The notes under the pieces are model-generated. The model was given only the letters and a program-made list of their open reading frames with translations, ran no database searches and was not told where the DNA came from. A program made the translations under genes and the position numbers. Below are positions 21,880-33,094 of a stretch of DNA of 35,708 nucleotides, in pieces. This DNA is from Spirogloea muscicola (lineage: Eukaryota; Streptophyta; Zygnematophyceae; Spirogloeales; Spirogloeaceae): NCBI GenBank assembly GCA_009602725.1, contig WELB01000034.1, positions 449,266-484,973 of the forward strand, written 5' to 3'. Positions within the stretch are counted from its first letter, which is position 1. Every line of letters starts with the position of its first letter.

Positions 21880-24800
21880 CTAGTAGCGCCCTCCCTGGCC
21901 ACGTGCCGACCCGCCGTAGTTGAGGCTGACCATGCGGTTGCCTGCTTCAACTGCGCTCGCCCCTCTCCTCCCATCCACACCACCCATCTGCGCCTTCTCG
22001 GACGAGCTCTGGTACACCGTGCTCCTGACAGCGTAAGCGTCCTGATACCTGTATTGCAACAACGAACCTTGTATTAGGTAGCAAGCAATCAGGCATACCA
22101 AAGAAAGGACTTAGCATGCCTCCTAACATATATAGCTTTCCAACATGACTTGATATGAGCTGAAGCTTCCCAGCCAGCAGGGTGCCTCCACTTGAAAGGA
22201 GTGAGCCTCACCGAGCATCAGCAATCAGCAATTAAGCATCAGCGATAAGCAATTAGCACAACACACTTAACTACAGAAGGACGCTGGACAGGACAGGCTC
22301 AGCACCTCGAGCTCTGGTAGCTGCTGCCGCCGTAGCCGCCGCCCCGGCTGGGCCCGTAGCCGGGGCGCTGGCTATCCCAGCCGCCGCCTCGGCCTCCCCA
22401 GCCACCGCCTCCCCTCCCACCACCATACCCACCGCCACCTCCACCATACCCACCGCCACCTCCACCGCCTCTGCCGCCTCCGAAGCTGCCCCCGTAGCCC
22501 CCTCCTCCCCGGCCCCCACCATAGCCTCCGCCACCGCCACCGTAATCGCCTCGGTCCCGCCTGCCAGAGGCGCCGCCTCCAAAGTCCCCGCCATCCCTGT
22601 CCCTGCCCTTCCTCCCTCCCCGGCCGCCGCCTCCGTCCCCAAAGGCTTCCAGGCCAAAACCGCCCGTGGCCGTCTCCAGCGCCCGCTCGTTACTCTCGAC
22701 GAGCACGTTGAGCTTCTCCGAGTACTGTGGATGCAAAGAACGACCAGCGCAAGTCAATTGGCTACACACGCCAAGGACATGTCAAGAGCACAACCATCTG
22801 TTGCAGCAGCCGTATTGAGGAGCAAGTGCTTAAGCATGTAAACATCCTCACAGTCACCATCGATCTATTTCTCTGGTGACTACAAGCTGGCAATGCTGTA
22901 CACACTGTAGGCAGGCAATGGAATCCACCTGGATGGCAAGGTGCTGCAACCGCGTCGGCTCCACGTTGTGCATGGCAATTGACCTGGTCGGCTGGTCCCA
23001 GCTCGCCGGCAGCTCCTGGGCGATGATCATCTTGGAGACTATGCTGTGCACCACTGCTTCGGGCAGCTCGTACATCTGAAAAACCGCACCAACCATCAGC
23101 TCTACTGTGAAAGCTTGAATGACTGCACCTACTTCAAGAGAGCAGGCCAGATACTAGCTCATTCGGCAAAATCATGTGTGCTTAAGCAGGCAACTTCCTG
23201 TGACGCCGTGCATATAGCAGCACAATGACTTTGGATACCTTTATTAGCTGGTCCAGAGACATGAAGTCGTAGTGCGGTGAGAACGTGAACAGATATGTGC
23301 GCAAACCCTCCTCCTGAATCTTCCCCTTGACCATCTCAAGCACGTGTTCACTGACACGGCTGGGCAGCAGCTTCCAGACATCAAGAGCCTGCCAACAAGC
23401 ACAGCAACTCCGCAGATGGGTCTCCAGAAGCACAGAAGGGCAGACCTCAGCCACTCTATTTCACCAATGCAACCCCAGCAAATTCACGTGCTAGAAGTCA
23501 TATGACGGGCTCACATTCAGGATATCCATTGCCTTGCGCCAGTCGCCCTTGAACAAGGCCCTGGTAGCGGCCATCACATGGTCGCGGACGTTCTCAGGGG
23601 GACCAGTCAGAGTCTGGCGCTCGTAGTTGTCCAGCAACCGTCTGAGGAGGAGCCACACAATTCTTCAGAGTATCAGCTTAACCATTATTGACAAATGTTA
23701 TAGCTACCTTTAAGCGAAAAGCCTTTGCGTCCAATCCAGAAGGCCGGACAGTACTGGCTGGCTTCTCAGTGAGGACCTCAAATTATCACAAGAGTGAAGT
23801 ACTTCCAACAGCCTACCGGAAAGGCTTCGAGATGATCTTGCGCTTGATGTCGTGAGCATTGGCGGCCATGTTGGGAACCTCAAGCAACATTGCGGTAATG
23901 AGGTGCACAGCTTCCAGGAGCTCCAAATTGATATGCAGGTGGAAGGGCATCTGCCGCCGCCGCTCCAGCTTCTCCTGCTCTGGATTGCGCTCGTGGTAGC
24001 GGCTCTGCGACACGCCCTGCGCCAGAAGCTCCTTCACACGACCGCCTGCATACAGCTCTGACAGGCAGCTGTGCGCCTCGGGGACCAGCGATGCCCGGAA
24101 GGCGCACAGGCCCAGCGTCACCATCGCCCTGTTGAACAGAATCTGTGTTCCAATGTCCATGTGCTGCACGTTTTCCTGCGCACGCCAGTGCCAGAAGTGG
24201 ACAACGAATTCTCAGGTGCGATACTGCAAGCATGCTTCACTGTTGAGCTTCTAGATGTGACATAAGATAACGCTCCAAGCTGTCTTGGGGCATGAGAATT
24301 GCCAAAATAATTGCCAAAATTTCTGCATTAGGATACATATCATTGAATATTTATCAAAACAAATCGAGTAGTGTCTATTATGCAGAAGAGGGGTCTTCAA
24401 AGGACCTGCAGGTGACTCATGAGGAGGAGGTCCCTGGCGGTGTGGTAACGGTCGTGGAGGGCGTGGTGGAAAATGTCGCACAGCATCGCCCGCGCCTTGG
24501 TCCGCTCATCACCATACTTGTAGATGCAGCCCAGCAGGATGTCCATGAGCTCCCGGCTGCTCTCTGGGAAATTGGCGGAGCGGGCGACAACGGTCGGCGT
24601 GACCACAAACGCCGGGGGCCCCTCGGGCTTGAGGGCCTTCTTCCTCTTGGGCACACCGTCCTCGCCATCCATGGCCGCCTCGCCGTCCGGCTCTTCCCTT
24701 TCCTCGACCACAACTTCCGCCATTGCATGGGTCTCGGCTTGCTGCTCGGCGAGCTTGCGCATGGCCTCATAAACGGTCTGCAAACGAAGCAAAGACCATC

Positions 24801-27800
24801 AAGACTGAACAGACAGCAGCACTCCACATACACAGACTGAAAGCAAAGTCACAACATGCAGGCCAAATCACAAGCTACCACACTTCTGTATGGAAAAAGA
24901 GCAATTCTAATGAGCGCAAAAATGGTACCTGAGGCTTGTAATACACATGTTCGACTCTCCTCAGTGCTATGCGGGCAGCAGACCGTGTGTCCCTGATGCG
25001 CTCGACATAATCCTGAACATTCTGCGCAACCGCCATCAAGGCTGGCTCGTCCCTTAGCCTCTCCACGTACTCCTTGGTGTGGGGGTCGATGCACTGCAGC
25101 ACAGCAGCAATCTCAATCAGTTATAAGAATACTACACAAACAATCTCTCGTTTGCTAAGACAGCTGCTTGGCAGCTGCATCATCATCCAAGAACAAGCCT
25201 CAGCAGCACGACACATATACAGCAATATTGCAATAACAATCATTGCCCTCCCTGTCACTGGCCAAGAGGTACTTAACTAACCTGCAACGACTTGAACAGC
25301 TCGTCATCAATCCGCTCCAAGAAGGCCACGATGTTGCCCCAGACGTGAATCTCTCCTTCATAATCCGCACCCTTCTGGGTTTCCTCCTCCAAGTCAATAG
25401 CTGCGGCCTCAACCCCATCATTCATGATGATGTTGGGATACTGCACGAGGATGTCCAGGATCATCAACAGGTTCTGTACACACTTCTTCCACACAGCCAA
25501 AGGCATGTGGGTGTTCAGGCTGCACACAGTAAAACAGTAGCATTGTATCAAGGCATAAGTACACAGGCACGACAGAGTCACATGCTCGCAATATGTGCAA
25601 TATAAAATAGAATCCCAACACTTCAACCAAGCTGCAACACTCATGTACACTCAGAGTGAACGAGCTACACATTCCAAAGTGCTTTTCTATTCCGAAAAGC
25701 AAGCGGCACTGTAGTGGCTGACCTCGGATTGACGTCAAACTGCGCCGACACGACGTGGATCATAACCTCTAGCTTCTGGGCGGGGGTCTTGGCAACTCGT
25801 GTCAGATATGTGAGCTGCTCCACTTGCTCAGCTCTGTCTGTACCCTTCCTGCCTCTAGCTGCTATGATCTCCTTCAGCTTGTTGTTCACCATCTCCCAGG
25901 AAATCTCGCTAGGATCCCTGGCAGCAGACGGATAAGAGCTCGCTCCACATGTAAGTTCACGGATGTACTTACAATTATGTGAGTGACTGTGAAAGCAAGA
26001 AGGATCTGTTGCACGTAAGTCATCTAGTCAACTAAATGGCAAGCTGTTCTGTGATAAGTGATTGGCGGCATGCAATTACTTGGCAAACTGCTTGTCCATT
26101 GACTTGTCTTTCTTGTTGCGCTTCTTCTCCCAGCCGCCCTCTCCATCGCTCTCCCCACCCTCCTCATCCTCATCATCTTCGTCAGATTGACCTGACTCAT
26201 CGACACTAAGAAGAAAGTCAGACAGTGCTGTTGCCTATGCTGACCAGCTCTAGGCGAGGCATGATGCACAAGCAGCCAGATGATTGCGAATGAGTGACTA
26301 AGATTCTCGTACCCATTGGAGGTGGCCAACCTACACCCAGATAAGTTGGATGACTAATGGAAGCGAGAGGGAAGCATAGAAATATTTGATGAGGGAAGTA
26401 CCTGCTATTTTGGCCGGCTCCTCGTCACTGTAATCGCCTTCCTCATCCTCCTCCTCATCCTCCTCCTCTTGCTCCTCCTCCTCGCTCTCAGGATTAGCTC
26501 TCACTTTCTCAATCTCCACCTTCGCAGTGCAAACATGCAAAAGGGGGTAAGTGTGAATGCACATCACAACATCGGCAGCAACATGTATGACATCGGCGTA
26601 GTCCAAATAGCTTTCTCGTCCATTCCTAAATACCAGATGTTTCAGGTGTGTTAAGTCATTAGCAGGTTCAGGTATTCAAGCAGACTCTCTTCGGCTGCGC
26701 CAATACCTCGTAGAGCTTGTTATTCTTCTTCAGCTTTTGCTTCATGTAGTTCAAGGCCTTTGCGTTACTGGGGCTCATTTTCTTCTTGGTGTCCTTGTTT
26801 GCTAGTGTGGCCGCGAGGGTGTCCTCCAGCATGATCAAGGCCTTGATGTACAGCCTCGGAGCCACAGTGCTCTCGCTTGAGCGTTGCACCTGAGGGAGCA
26901 CAAATGGGTAATTGAGCAGACAAGGAGATGCTTCATCAACGAGGTATCATGTCACCAAGTTTCAAGCTGTGTCTTGGTTGGCTCGACTTTCCCAACATGA
27001 CCACTACCATGGCAACCCAGGTGCCTGCATCTACATCCATCTTCCCTTGTCTCAACAGACCAGCTACAACTCCAGTGTCATCAACTCCTGACTTTCCTAT
27101 CAAGGACTATCCTGGTTTTCAAAGACAGTCCTGATTAAAGGCCCCTCAATTGCTTGGTATGACTGATTTTGTTGCACCAGTACGAAGTGACCAAGCAAGA
27201 AGCCTGCACAGCCTTCTTGTGCAGTGGGCCATCTTGCATGCATCGAGGTTGGAGCACTGCTCACCTTCTCCAGCTGCTTATTCATCTTCTCAAAGCTCTC
27301 CTGGAGGGACACCCAGTCGTTGATCTTGATGAGGTTGCGCATCTGCTCGATCGTCTGCGCCATCTCATCAAAGCGCTTGTCCTTGGCGCTGCGGACCACC
27401 CTCCGCTGATCATCGGAGTTGTCACTGCAGGACAGAAAGCCACAGCTGTCGTCAGCTGCTTAAATCCGGAGGGCTCAAAGTACCTCAAAAGCAGAGGAGA
27501 AAAGCCCTGTCTGACAGCCCTGGCAGGTCAATCAGCAGCATGAAGTGTTTAGTATAGCGTAAAGTGTGACTGCCAGATGGCTCGATACTGGCTTGTCAGA
27601 GCCTGAGTACAGCCTTGGATACGCTCGCTCGACACTCGGGCTCAACGCCAGGGAGGGCAGGTGGGTGCCTGTCAGAGTCGTCCTGCAGGTACTTGTTGGC
27701 GGCCCCGGGGGCGGCAGCCTTGGGGGCCTCCTCGGCCTCCTCGTCGTCCTCCTCCTCCTCCGCCTCCACCTCCTCCTCCTCCTCGGACTCACTATCGCTC

Positions 27801-28064
27801 TGTCCTCCAAGGGAACGGTGCACAGCCTGGATGTGTCAGATGAGCATGCCTCTGCCAGCAACTACGACTGACACGCCGTGTCGTCCAAGGCCGTCCGTGT
27901 ATGACAACGAGAGAGCCTGGAAGTGCAGAGGTCCAGCCGAGGCAAAGTTGCCACATCTGGCCGCAGAGAGTCTGCCACGCTTGCGGCGCCGCCCATGACG
28001 TCGGGAACGAGCGAGGGAGGGGCGGCGGGCGGCGGCTCGCCTGCATCCAGAAGCGGGACGCCAT
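21880..28064 (-). CDS. EIF3C: Translation initiation factor eIF3 subunit c
   Basis: A core PCI-domain subunit of eIF3, which organises the 43S preinitiation complex in the cytosol. Sixteen exons close in phase (1034 aa): 28041-28064, 27669-27799, 27265-27424, 26707-26889, 26402-26519, 26080-26227, 25723-25917, 25282-25519, 24929-25093, 24406-24777, 23817-24175, 23515-23641, 23239-23388, 22929-23075, 22306-22724, 21880-22048. It starts [18 protein letters not shown] as in plant eIF3c. Conserved blocks follow: [114 protein letters not shown] region [39 protein letters not shown]. The C-terminus is an unusually long Gly/Arg/Tyr RGG-type tail ending [10 protein letters not shown]. Introns 1 and 2 are GC-AG. 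It looks complete and functional. Confidence 0.97.
22320..22640 (-). repeat. RGG/GYGGG low-complexity tail coding region of eIF3c
   Basis: Gly-rich codons in runs such as [14 protein letters not shown] and [15 protein letters not shown], with a nearly exact 21-bp tandem duplication at about 22420-22461. RGG tracts commonly bind RNA and are arginine-methylated; that role here is inferred. Confidence 0.85.
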
Positions 28065-28103
28065 GGCGACGGCGGCGGGCTGTGCAGGTGAAAGGAAGGC
28101 TTG

Positions 28104-28109
28104 CGGCGT

Positions 28110-28141
<32 letters not shown>

Positions 28142-28185
28142 TCGATGGCGGCGGCAGCGGCGGCGGCGGCGGCGATGCGGCGGGG
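28104..28185. repeat. (GGC)n triplet repeat upstream of eIF3c
   Basis: Two blocks of GGC units (GCC on the eIF3c sense strand) lie 40-120 bp upstream of the eIF3c start codon, so in its 5' UTR or core promoter. If transcribed they would make a very GC-rich leader. Confidence 0.85.
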
Positions 28186-28224
28186 TGTGGGAGGTGACAC
28201 CGCAAGGACTGAGTCTGCGTTCTC

Positions 28225-28240
28225 TGGGCCCTAAACCCTG
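28225..28240 (-). promoter_or_regulatory. Fused site II (TGGGCC) and telo-box (AAACCCT) motif
   Basis: The string TGGGCCCTAAACCCTG lies about 160-176 bp upstream of the eIF3c ATG. In plants, site II and telo-box elements co-occur in promoters of ribosomal-protein and translation-factor genes. The motif is seen directly; its use for eIF3c is inference. Confidence 0.6.
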
Positions 28241-28510
28241 AGGAACTCTCAACGCAGTCCTCTACCGGTATCTCCGGCGGAGGGCGCGGTGAGAGGGTGG
28301 AGGGGCCTTGGCTCTAGTCCCCAGGCTGGAAGTGGGGACCGACCCCGCCGAGGATAGCGCGTCGAGCTCGACGCGGGCTCAACGCAGGAAACCCCCCACG
28401 CCCAAGCCCCTGCACAGAGAGGAGGACGGCTCGCCCACTGAGAATAGATAGCGCGGGCGCCCTGCACAGAGCGCGCCCACGACAACGGTAGTAAGCTGTC
28501 CATTCCATTT

Positions 28511-28555
28511 GGCTGGCCTCTCCCAGCCACCAGTTAATCTGGCCGCGCTTGCTTC
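28511..28555 (+). repeat. Left copy of a 45-bp perfect inverted repeat
   Basis: Starts ggctggcctctcccagccac and ends cgcgcttgcttc. It is identical to the reverse complement of 29520-29564. Similarity continues inward with a small indel (gtaagcgagg against gtaagagagg). The first 18 bases can also form a small hairpin (ggctgg...ccagcc). Confidence 0.95.
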
Positions 28556-28799
28556 AGTAAGCGAGGATGGGCACCTCGAACACCACTGATGGAGCAGCTC
28601 ACCCGAAAGTAAGTCTTCAAGTGGCTCTCCCAAAGGGGGCGAGGGCTGTGAGCAGCCAGCCCCAAAGAAAAGGACAAGGTCCGAAGTGGCCAACACGCGC
28701 TGAAATACATTCCACTACTTACCAAGGACCATGTAGGATGATTATTTAGTAGCCTCTAGTTCTCTCTCAAGTTACATAAAGCCTCCCACAATCTTCTCA

Positions 28800-29190
28800 G
28801 AGACGCTATGTATGGCTTGGTGCGCGAGGCAGGTTACCATGCAGCCATGGAGGTGCTGGGCATCATGCCGGTACTCCAGGAGCGCGGCAGACCCTACATC
28901 AGGCGTCTGGAAGTGGTTGCGACCCCCCGGAGCAGTGGGCCGCGTCTCCTCCTTGATGTCGTTCTCATCGACGCATTCCAACCAGGGGCACCCACACCGT
29001 CTGTGCCAGGTTGGGCGACACATCATGCGGAGAGGAAGAAGGAGAGGCACTATGCACTTTACTGACCACCCCCGGGGCGACCACTTCTTCCCATGCGCCA
29101 TGGACATGTACAGCGGCTACGGAACGAAGTGGTCTTCCCTGCTTCGTCGCCTGGCTCTGCATGTCGATGCCCGCCGATGTAGTCGGGCAG
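28800..29190 (+). pseudogene. Relic of a reverse-transcriptase-type mobile element, C-terminal part
   Basis: The plus frame reads YGLVREAGYHAAMEVLGIMP, ERGRPYIRRLEVV, GPRLLLDVVLIDAF and HHAERKKERHYA, then a stop. A +1 shift near 29060 restores the expected continuation TDHPRGDHFFPCAMDMYSGY, then KWSSLLRRLAL. This order (REAGY..TEV, RRPD-like, LLLDV, ERRK..KY, H.F.P.A.E..G) is typical of the tail following the polymerase domain in retroelement ORFs of algae and other protists. No polymerase domain remains. The frameshift and lack of upstream parts mark it as dead. It lies between the arms of the 45-bp inverted repeat. Confidence 0.5.
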
Positions 29191-29519
29191 GTAGCTTAGG
29201 GCATTCTAGCGTCCCGCAAGCCATTGTCGCATGCTATAGACTGCGGCTATCATTGAGTCTACAGTGCTCCCAGGCACTTGCGATACACCAGCGTGCTGGG
29301 CGTGCGTCAGCCCAGGCTAATGGCTTCCGTGGTGGTGCTTTGGCTCCTCAGCTTAGCTTGTCAGATTTGCATCTGCTCACTCGGGGATACTAGTGTCCCC
29401 CTTAGCTAGCTCATTACCCCAGTAACAGGACATGTGTAAGGCTAGAATTGGCCTCTCTTTCCATGTCATGCGCACCGCGCGCCTTCTCTCTAGTTCCTCT
29501 TGTAACCTCTCTTACAATA

Positions 29520-29564
29520 GAAGCAAGCGCGGCCAGATTAACTGGTGGCTGGGAGAGGCCAGCC
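29520..29564 (-). repeat. Right copy of the 45-bp perfect inverted repeat
   Basis: Exact reverse complement of 28511-28555, about 1.05 kb away. I saw no matching target-site duplication in the immediate flanks, so it is not a clear-cut DNA-transposon terminus. Confidence 0.95.
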
Positions 29565-29590
29565 CAAAGCAGTGTACTGGCACGGTTACA

Positions 29591-29624
29591 CCCTAAACCC
29601 GAAACCCTAATCCTAAACCCTAAA
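29591..29624 (+). promoter_or_regulatory. Cluster of telo-box-like CCCTAAA motifs upstream of the RluA gene
   Basis: Three to four imperfect CCCTAAA/AAACCCTAA units in tandem end 25 bp before the start ATG at 29649. They may be promoter telo-boxes near the transcription start, or a remnant of plant-type telomeric repeat; spacing to the ATG favours the former. Confidence 0.55.
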
Positions 29625-29648
29625 CACGTTTGGCCTCCCTGCTCTACC

Positions 29649-29747
29649 ATGCGCGCCGCGCTTCGTTCTCGGCCTTCTTGGCCGCTCCTCCGCCCTCCCT
29701 GCGGCGCCCCCCGCGGCCGCGCCCCGCGGCGGCGGCGGCGGCCCCGN

Positions 29748-29820
<73 letters not shown>

Positions 29821-32509
29821 GGCGGAGGCGGCGCGGGCGGCCCCACGGCGCTGCAGTGGGTGCGGCGGAGCTGCCCGGGCGTCCCGCAGGCTGCCGTCCA
29901 CCGGCTCTTCCGCAAGCGCCAGGTCTGGCGGCCGTCGCCGCGGCGAGGCCTCAGCGGGCCATCGTCAAAGCCCGATAGCCCACTTGGCAGTGCGACCGTT
30001 AGAGAGGTCCCGAAGGCGCGAGGGTTTCAGGCTAGGGTTCCGGCTCTAGGGGTTTAGGCCTCGGCTCTTCAAGCCCAACCTGTGCAACTGACTCCTCGGC
30101 AGCTGCCGGCGCAGGTCCGGCTGCTCGAGGCTCCCGGTGCCGGCAGCACGGCAGAGGCCGCCCACAGCAAGCCCACTTGGAGGAGGGTATGTGGAGGCCG
30201 CGCCTGCAGCTGGCTCATCTTGGTGCCATCCAGCTCCATATGTCAATCTGCAGAGCTTGGCAGCTCTTGCCAAGCTCCAAGTTTGAGTTGGCACAGCCAT
30301 GGCGGGCTGCCAATGCCATGGCATTGGCCACTAAGCTGCAGCTGTCATTATTCGCGCATGCCGTCTACGTGGGTCTCTACATCATTAGACAAGCGCAGCG
30401 CAATGACTCAGGTCTCACTCTTATGCCATTGTCTGTCGTCGGCCAGGTTGGTAAGGCAGAGATGCTGGCTGAGGGTGCGGTCCTGTCGGTGCCGCTGCTT
30501 CCCGATGACGGCGCCAGCACCGACGGGCAACCCGCCGCCGGGAGCAGCCAAAGGAGGCCCCCATCGGCGTCCGCCAGCGATGCTGGCAGCAGTCATGCCA
30601 GCTGGCTCCGCGCGCTGGTGCTGCACAAGGACGAGGAGGTGCTGGTGATCAACAAGCCCGCTGGCCTGGCATCGCAGGTGCCCCTCCATGTCCGCCGCCG
30701 TTGGCAGTGTGCAGCACACGTCAAGCTCTATCTCTTCAGCAGCAAATGGTTCTGATTGACGTGGAGGCCCCTTGACGTGGTTCACTCTGGCGGGCTTGGC
30801 TGCCCGTGAACTTGCATGCAGGGAGGCACCAAGGTGGCAAGAAGCCTAGACTCCCTCATGGCCACCGCACTGGCATACGGCAGCCCTGAGGGCGGGCCCC
30901 GGCTGGTCGGCCGCGGTGCCCATCATCATCTCATCCTTGCGCTGACCTCATCGGCAATGCATCGCTAGTTATCACCTGACGTTGCCCGCCTTCTGCCTCA
31001 TCTCTGCTTGGCGCCCTGGCGTCTGTGCCTGCTACAGGTACACAGGCTGGACAAGGACACTAGTGGCGCAATGGTGCTTGCACGGACCCGCCGCGCAGCG
31101 GTTGCCCTGCATGCGCACGTGCGGCAGAAGACGGCCTTGGCGAGCCTCGGCGCGCCTGTAATTAGTCAGCGCCCGCTCTTGCCGGCACTCACTTCCAGAA
31201 TGCCGCTACAGCAAGCAGAGTGTCTATTAGTGCTCTGACTGCACAGTCGACTCAATTTGCCAGAGTCGGTAATTCTGGCACGTGATTGCAAGGTGTTACT
31301 TAGCTTAGCAAGCGGAAACCTTGGTTCATGTATTCTGAATAGTCAAGAATTGATTTCACATTAAGGCTATCTGAGCCGAGGCTGCGCCATGCATCTTGTC
31401 CCAGCAGGAGAATGCTGACGAGGATTTTCAGCGGACGTACTGGGCGGTGGTGGCTGGGCAGCCTGCCAGAGCTGCCGGTCTCATTGATGCGCCGCTCCTC
31501 AGAGTAAGTACAAGCACTTGCGCAACTCTCAGCAATATCTTGGCCAGAGTTGAAGCCAAGTGAATAATGAAGCATGACTTGTGGCATAACCTTAGCTGCT
31601 GACATTTTGGTAGCTCGTTACCAAGGTCTGCAAAGGGGCCAAACGTCCACAAAATTCTGCTCCTCCACCATGTCATCTTCAGAGTAGCATGATTCAGGCC
31701 GCCGCACGACCCAACAGGTTGTGCTGGACGACGGGGGCTCCGACCGCATTGTGGTAGCCCACAAGTCCTTGCCTGGCTCTCGGGCCGCGCTGACAAGATA
31801 CGCCACTCTTGCGACCAGCCCTCAAGGTCCTTCTGGCCCGCCGCTTTCCTTTCAATCTGCTTTTGCTGCTTGATCATCACCCTTGCACCCAAAGTGCCAC
31901 AGTTCCACAAGTCCTCCACATTTCTCATTCTGCCAGGAGAGTTAGCAAGCTACAGCCAATGAGCTCCTGCCCTCTGCCGAGCCTGACTGGCCGCTGAACT
32001 CTGCCTGCTGCCGGCCCCAGGCATCACGCTCTTGGAGCTGCGGCCGCTCACAGGACGCAAGCATCAGGTCAGCTGTGCGCTGCTTTGTTTTGGTTGTCGT
32101 ACTGTAGCAATGCCCACTCTACATCTAGGAAGTTGCGTGGGGTTCTGGGAACCGTTGCATGGCCATCGAGACAGGTGAATGCCACCGCAAAGTTTCTGTG
32201 CTGACAGCATCCTTTGCATGTTTCTGTCAGCTACGAGTGCACTGCGCCTCCGCCTTGGGGATGCCCATCATCGGCGATAGGCGGTATGGCTGGCGGCCGG
32301 CGGAGGCCTGCTCGAGGGCAGGCCACGCTGGAGTGTTGCCAACCGAACCTGGCCTACACCTCCACTGCCGCCAGCTTATGCTGCCAGATCTCGCGCAGCG
32401 TTTCAGCGCTGGTCGAGCTGCAAGCAGCATCCTGCGCGTGAACGCACCGCTGCCTCGGCACATGGCTGCCACTTGGGCCGCCCTTGGCTGGCCCCCTCCG
32501 GATCCATGA
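29649..32509 (+). CDS. RluA-family RNA pseudouridine synthase, probably organellar
   Basis: Converts uridine to pseudouridine in rRNA or tRNA. Exon 1 runs 29649-29922 and is interrupted by n plus 72 A; then 30447-30677, 30822-30905, 31038-31157, 31405-31503, 31718-31826, 32021-32067, 32231-32509, all in phase. The start gives an Arg-rich presequence (MRAALRSRPSWPLLRPP). After the break comes an S4-like segment (WVRRSCPGVPQAAVHRLFRK), then EEVLVINKPAGLASQGGTK, the catalytic loop VHRLDKDTSGAMVLARTR with the active-site Asp, FQRTYWAVVAGQP, ITLLELRPLTGRKHQLRVHC and GMPIIGDRRYG. These match RluC/D-like enzymes and plant mitochondrial or chloroplast relatives. The length of the interrupted stretch is unknown. 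Confidence 0.93.
29747..29819. other. Gap marker followed by a 72-A homopolymer (assembly artefact)
   Basis: An n is followed by an uninterrupted run of A in the middle of a strongly GC-rich coding exon. Both flanks read in sensible RluA frames, but the run would code for poly-lysine. It is best explained as a failed high-GC stretch or filler rather than real DNA. Confidence 0.75.
30021..30058 (-). promoter_or_regulatory. Inverted cluster of TTTAGGG-like motifs in RluA intron 1
   Basis: Degenerate units (agggttt, tagggtt, ggtttagg) lie about 100 bp downstream of exon 1 and point opposite to the cluster at 29591-29624. They could be downstream telo-box elements; function is unknown. Confidence 0.45.
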
Positions 32510-33094
32510 GCGCTCGACCCCCACCTGTACTATAACGTGCCATGGCCGTGGCTGCAGCAGTACTGTGCAATGGCAGGGCCTCCAGTTGCTCCTACATCCT
32601 CCAACAAAGGCTAAGAGTTGGAGAAGCTAAGCTCAGGCTCAGTTGGCTGTTGTATCCATGGGCTTAACGGACCATTCACCAGCACATATGCTGCTTCGAC
32701 TACAAAAAAGGATGCGGCTTTCACATCGCCATGGTTGCAAGCCTCAACTGACGGAGTGCCTTAAGGATGGTATGCAAGTTCTGGGCAGGCTGGAGCATGC
32801 TTGTGGTTGTGTCATTGTCCACAGATGCTTGGCCTGCACAGGATGCACGCTGCCGCTTTGCACTTGGCTGGTGCAAGTGGCCCCGCCAGGAGCTAGCCAG
32901 GCGAGGATGAGGGGGCGGGGCGTGCATCATTCGGTGTGGTGCGCACCGAGATGAGCTCGTGGTGCTGGGCAAGAAGGCTGCCTAGAGGAGCTGGGGTTTT
33001 AGGTGGAGCTTGGCGTTAGTCCAACATCAAGTATGTCAAGGCTGAAGGTTTGGAGGTATGAGAAGTTGGGCTCCGAGGGCCTGACGTAGGGGCG
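32510..33094. other. Convergent intergenic region, nothing recognised
   Basis: Between the stop codons of the RluA gene (+) and the sulfotransferase (-). Frames are short and not conserved. Confidence 0.4.

Noticed and set aside
27862-28234. Alanine-rich ORFs on both strands over the GGC repeats upstream of eIF3c
   Set aside because: They are low-complexity translations of a triplet repeat in the 5' region of eIF3c with no conserved part.
29591-29624. True chromosome end
   Set aside because: The telomere-like units are few and degenerate, and intact gene sequence continues on both sides.
29748-29819. Poly-lysine or poly-phenylalanine coding region, or a genomic poly-A tail of a retrocopy
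   Set aside because: The run follows an n in the middle of a spliced, intron-containing gene and is perfectly uniform, so it is more likely an assembly artefact.
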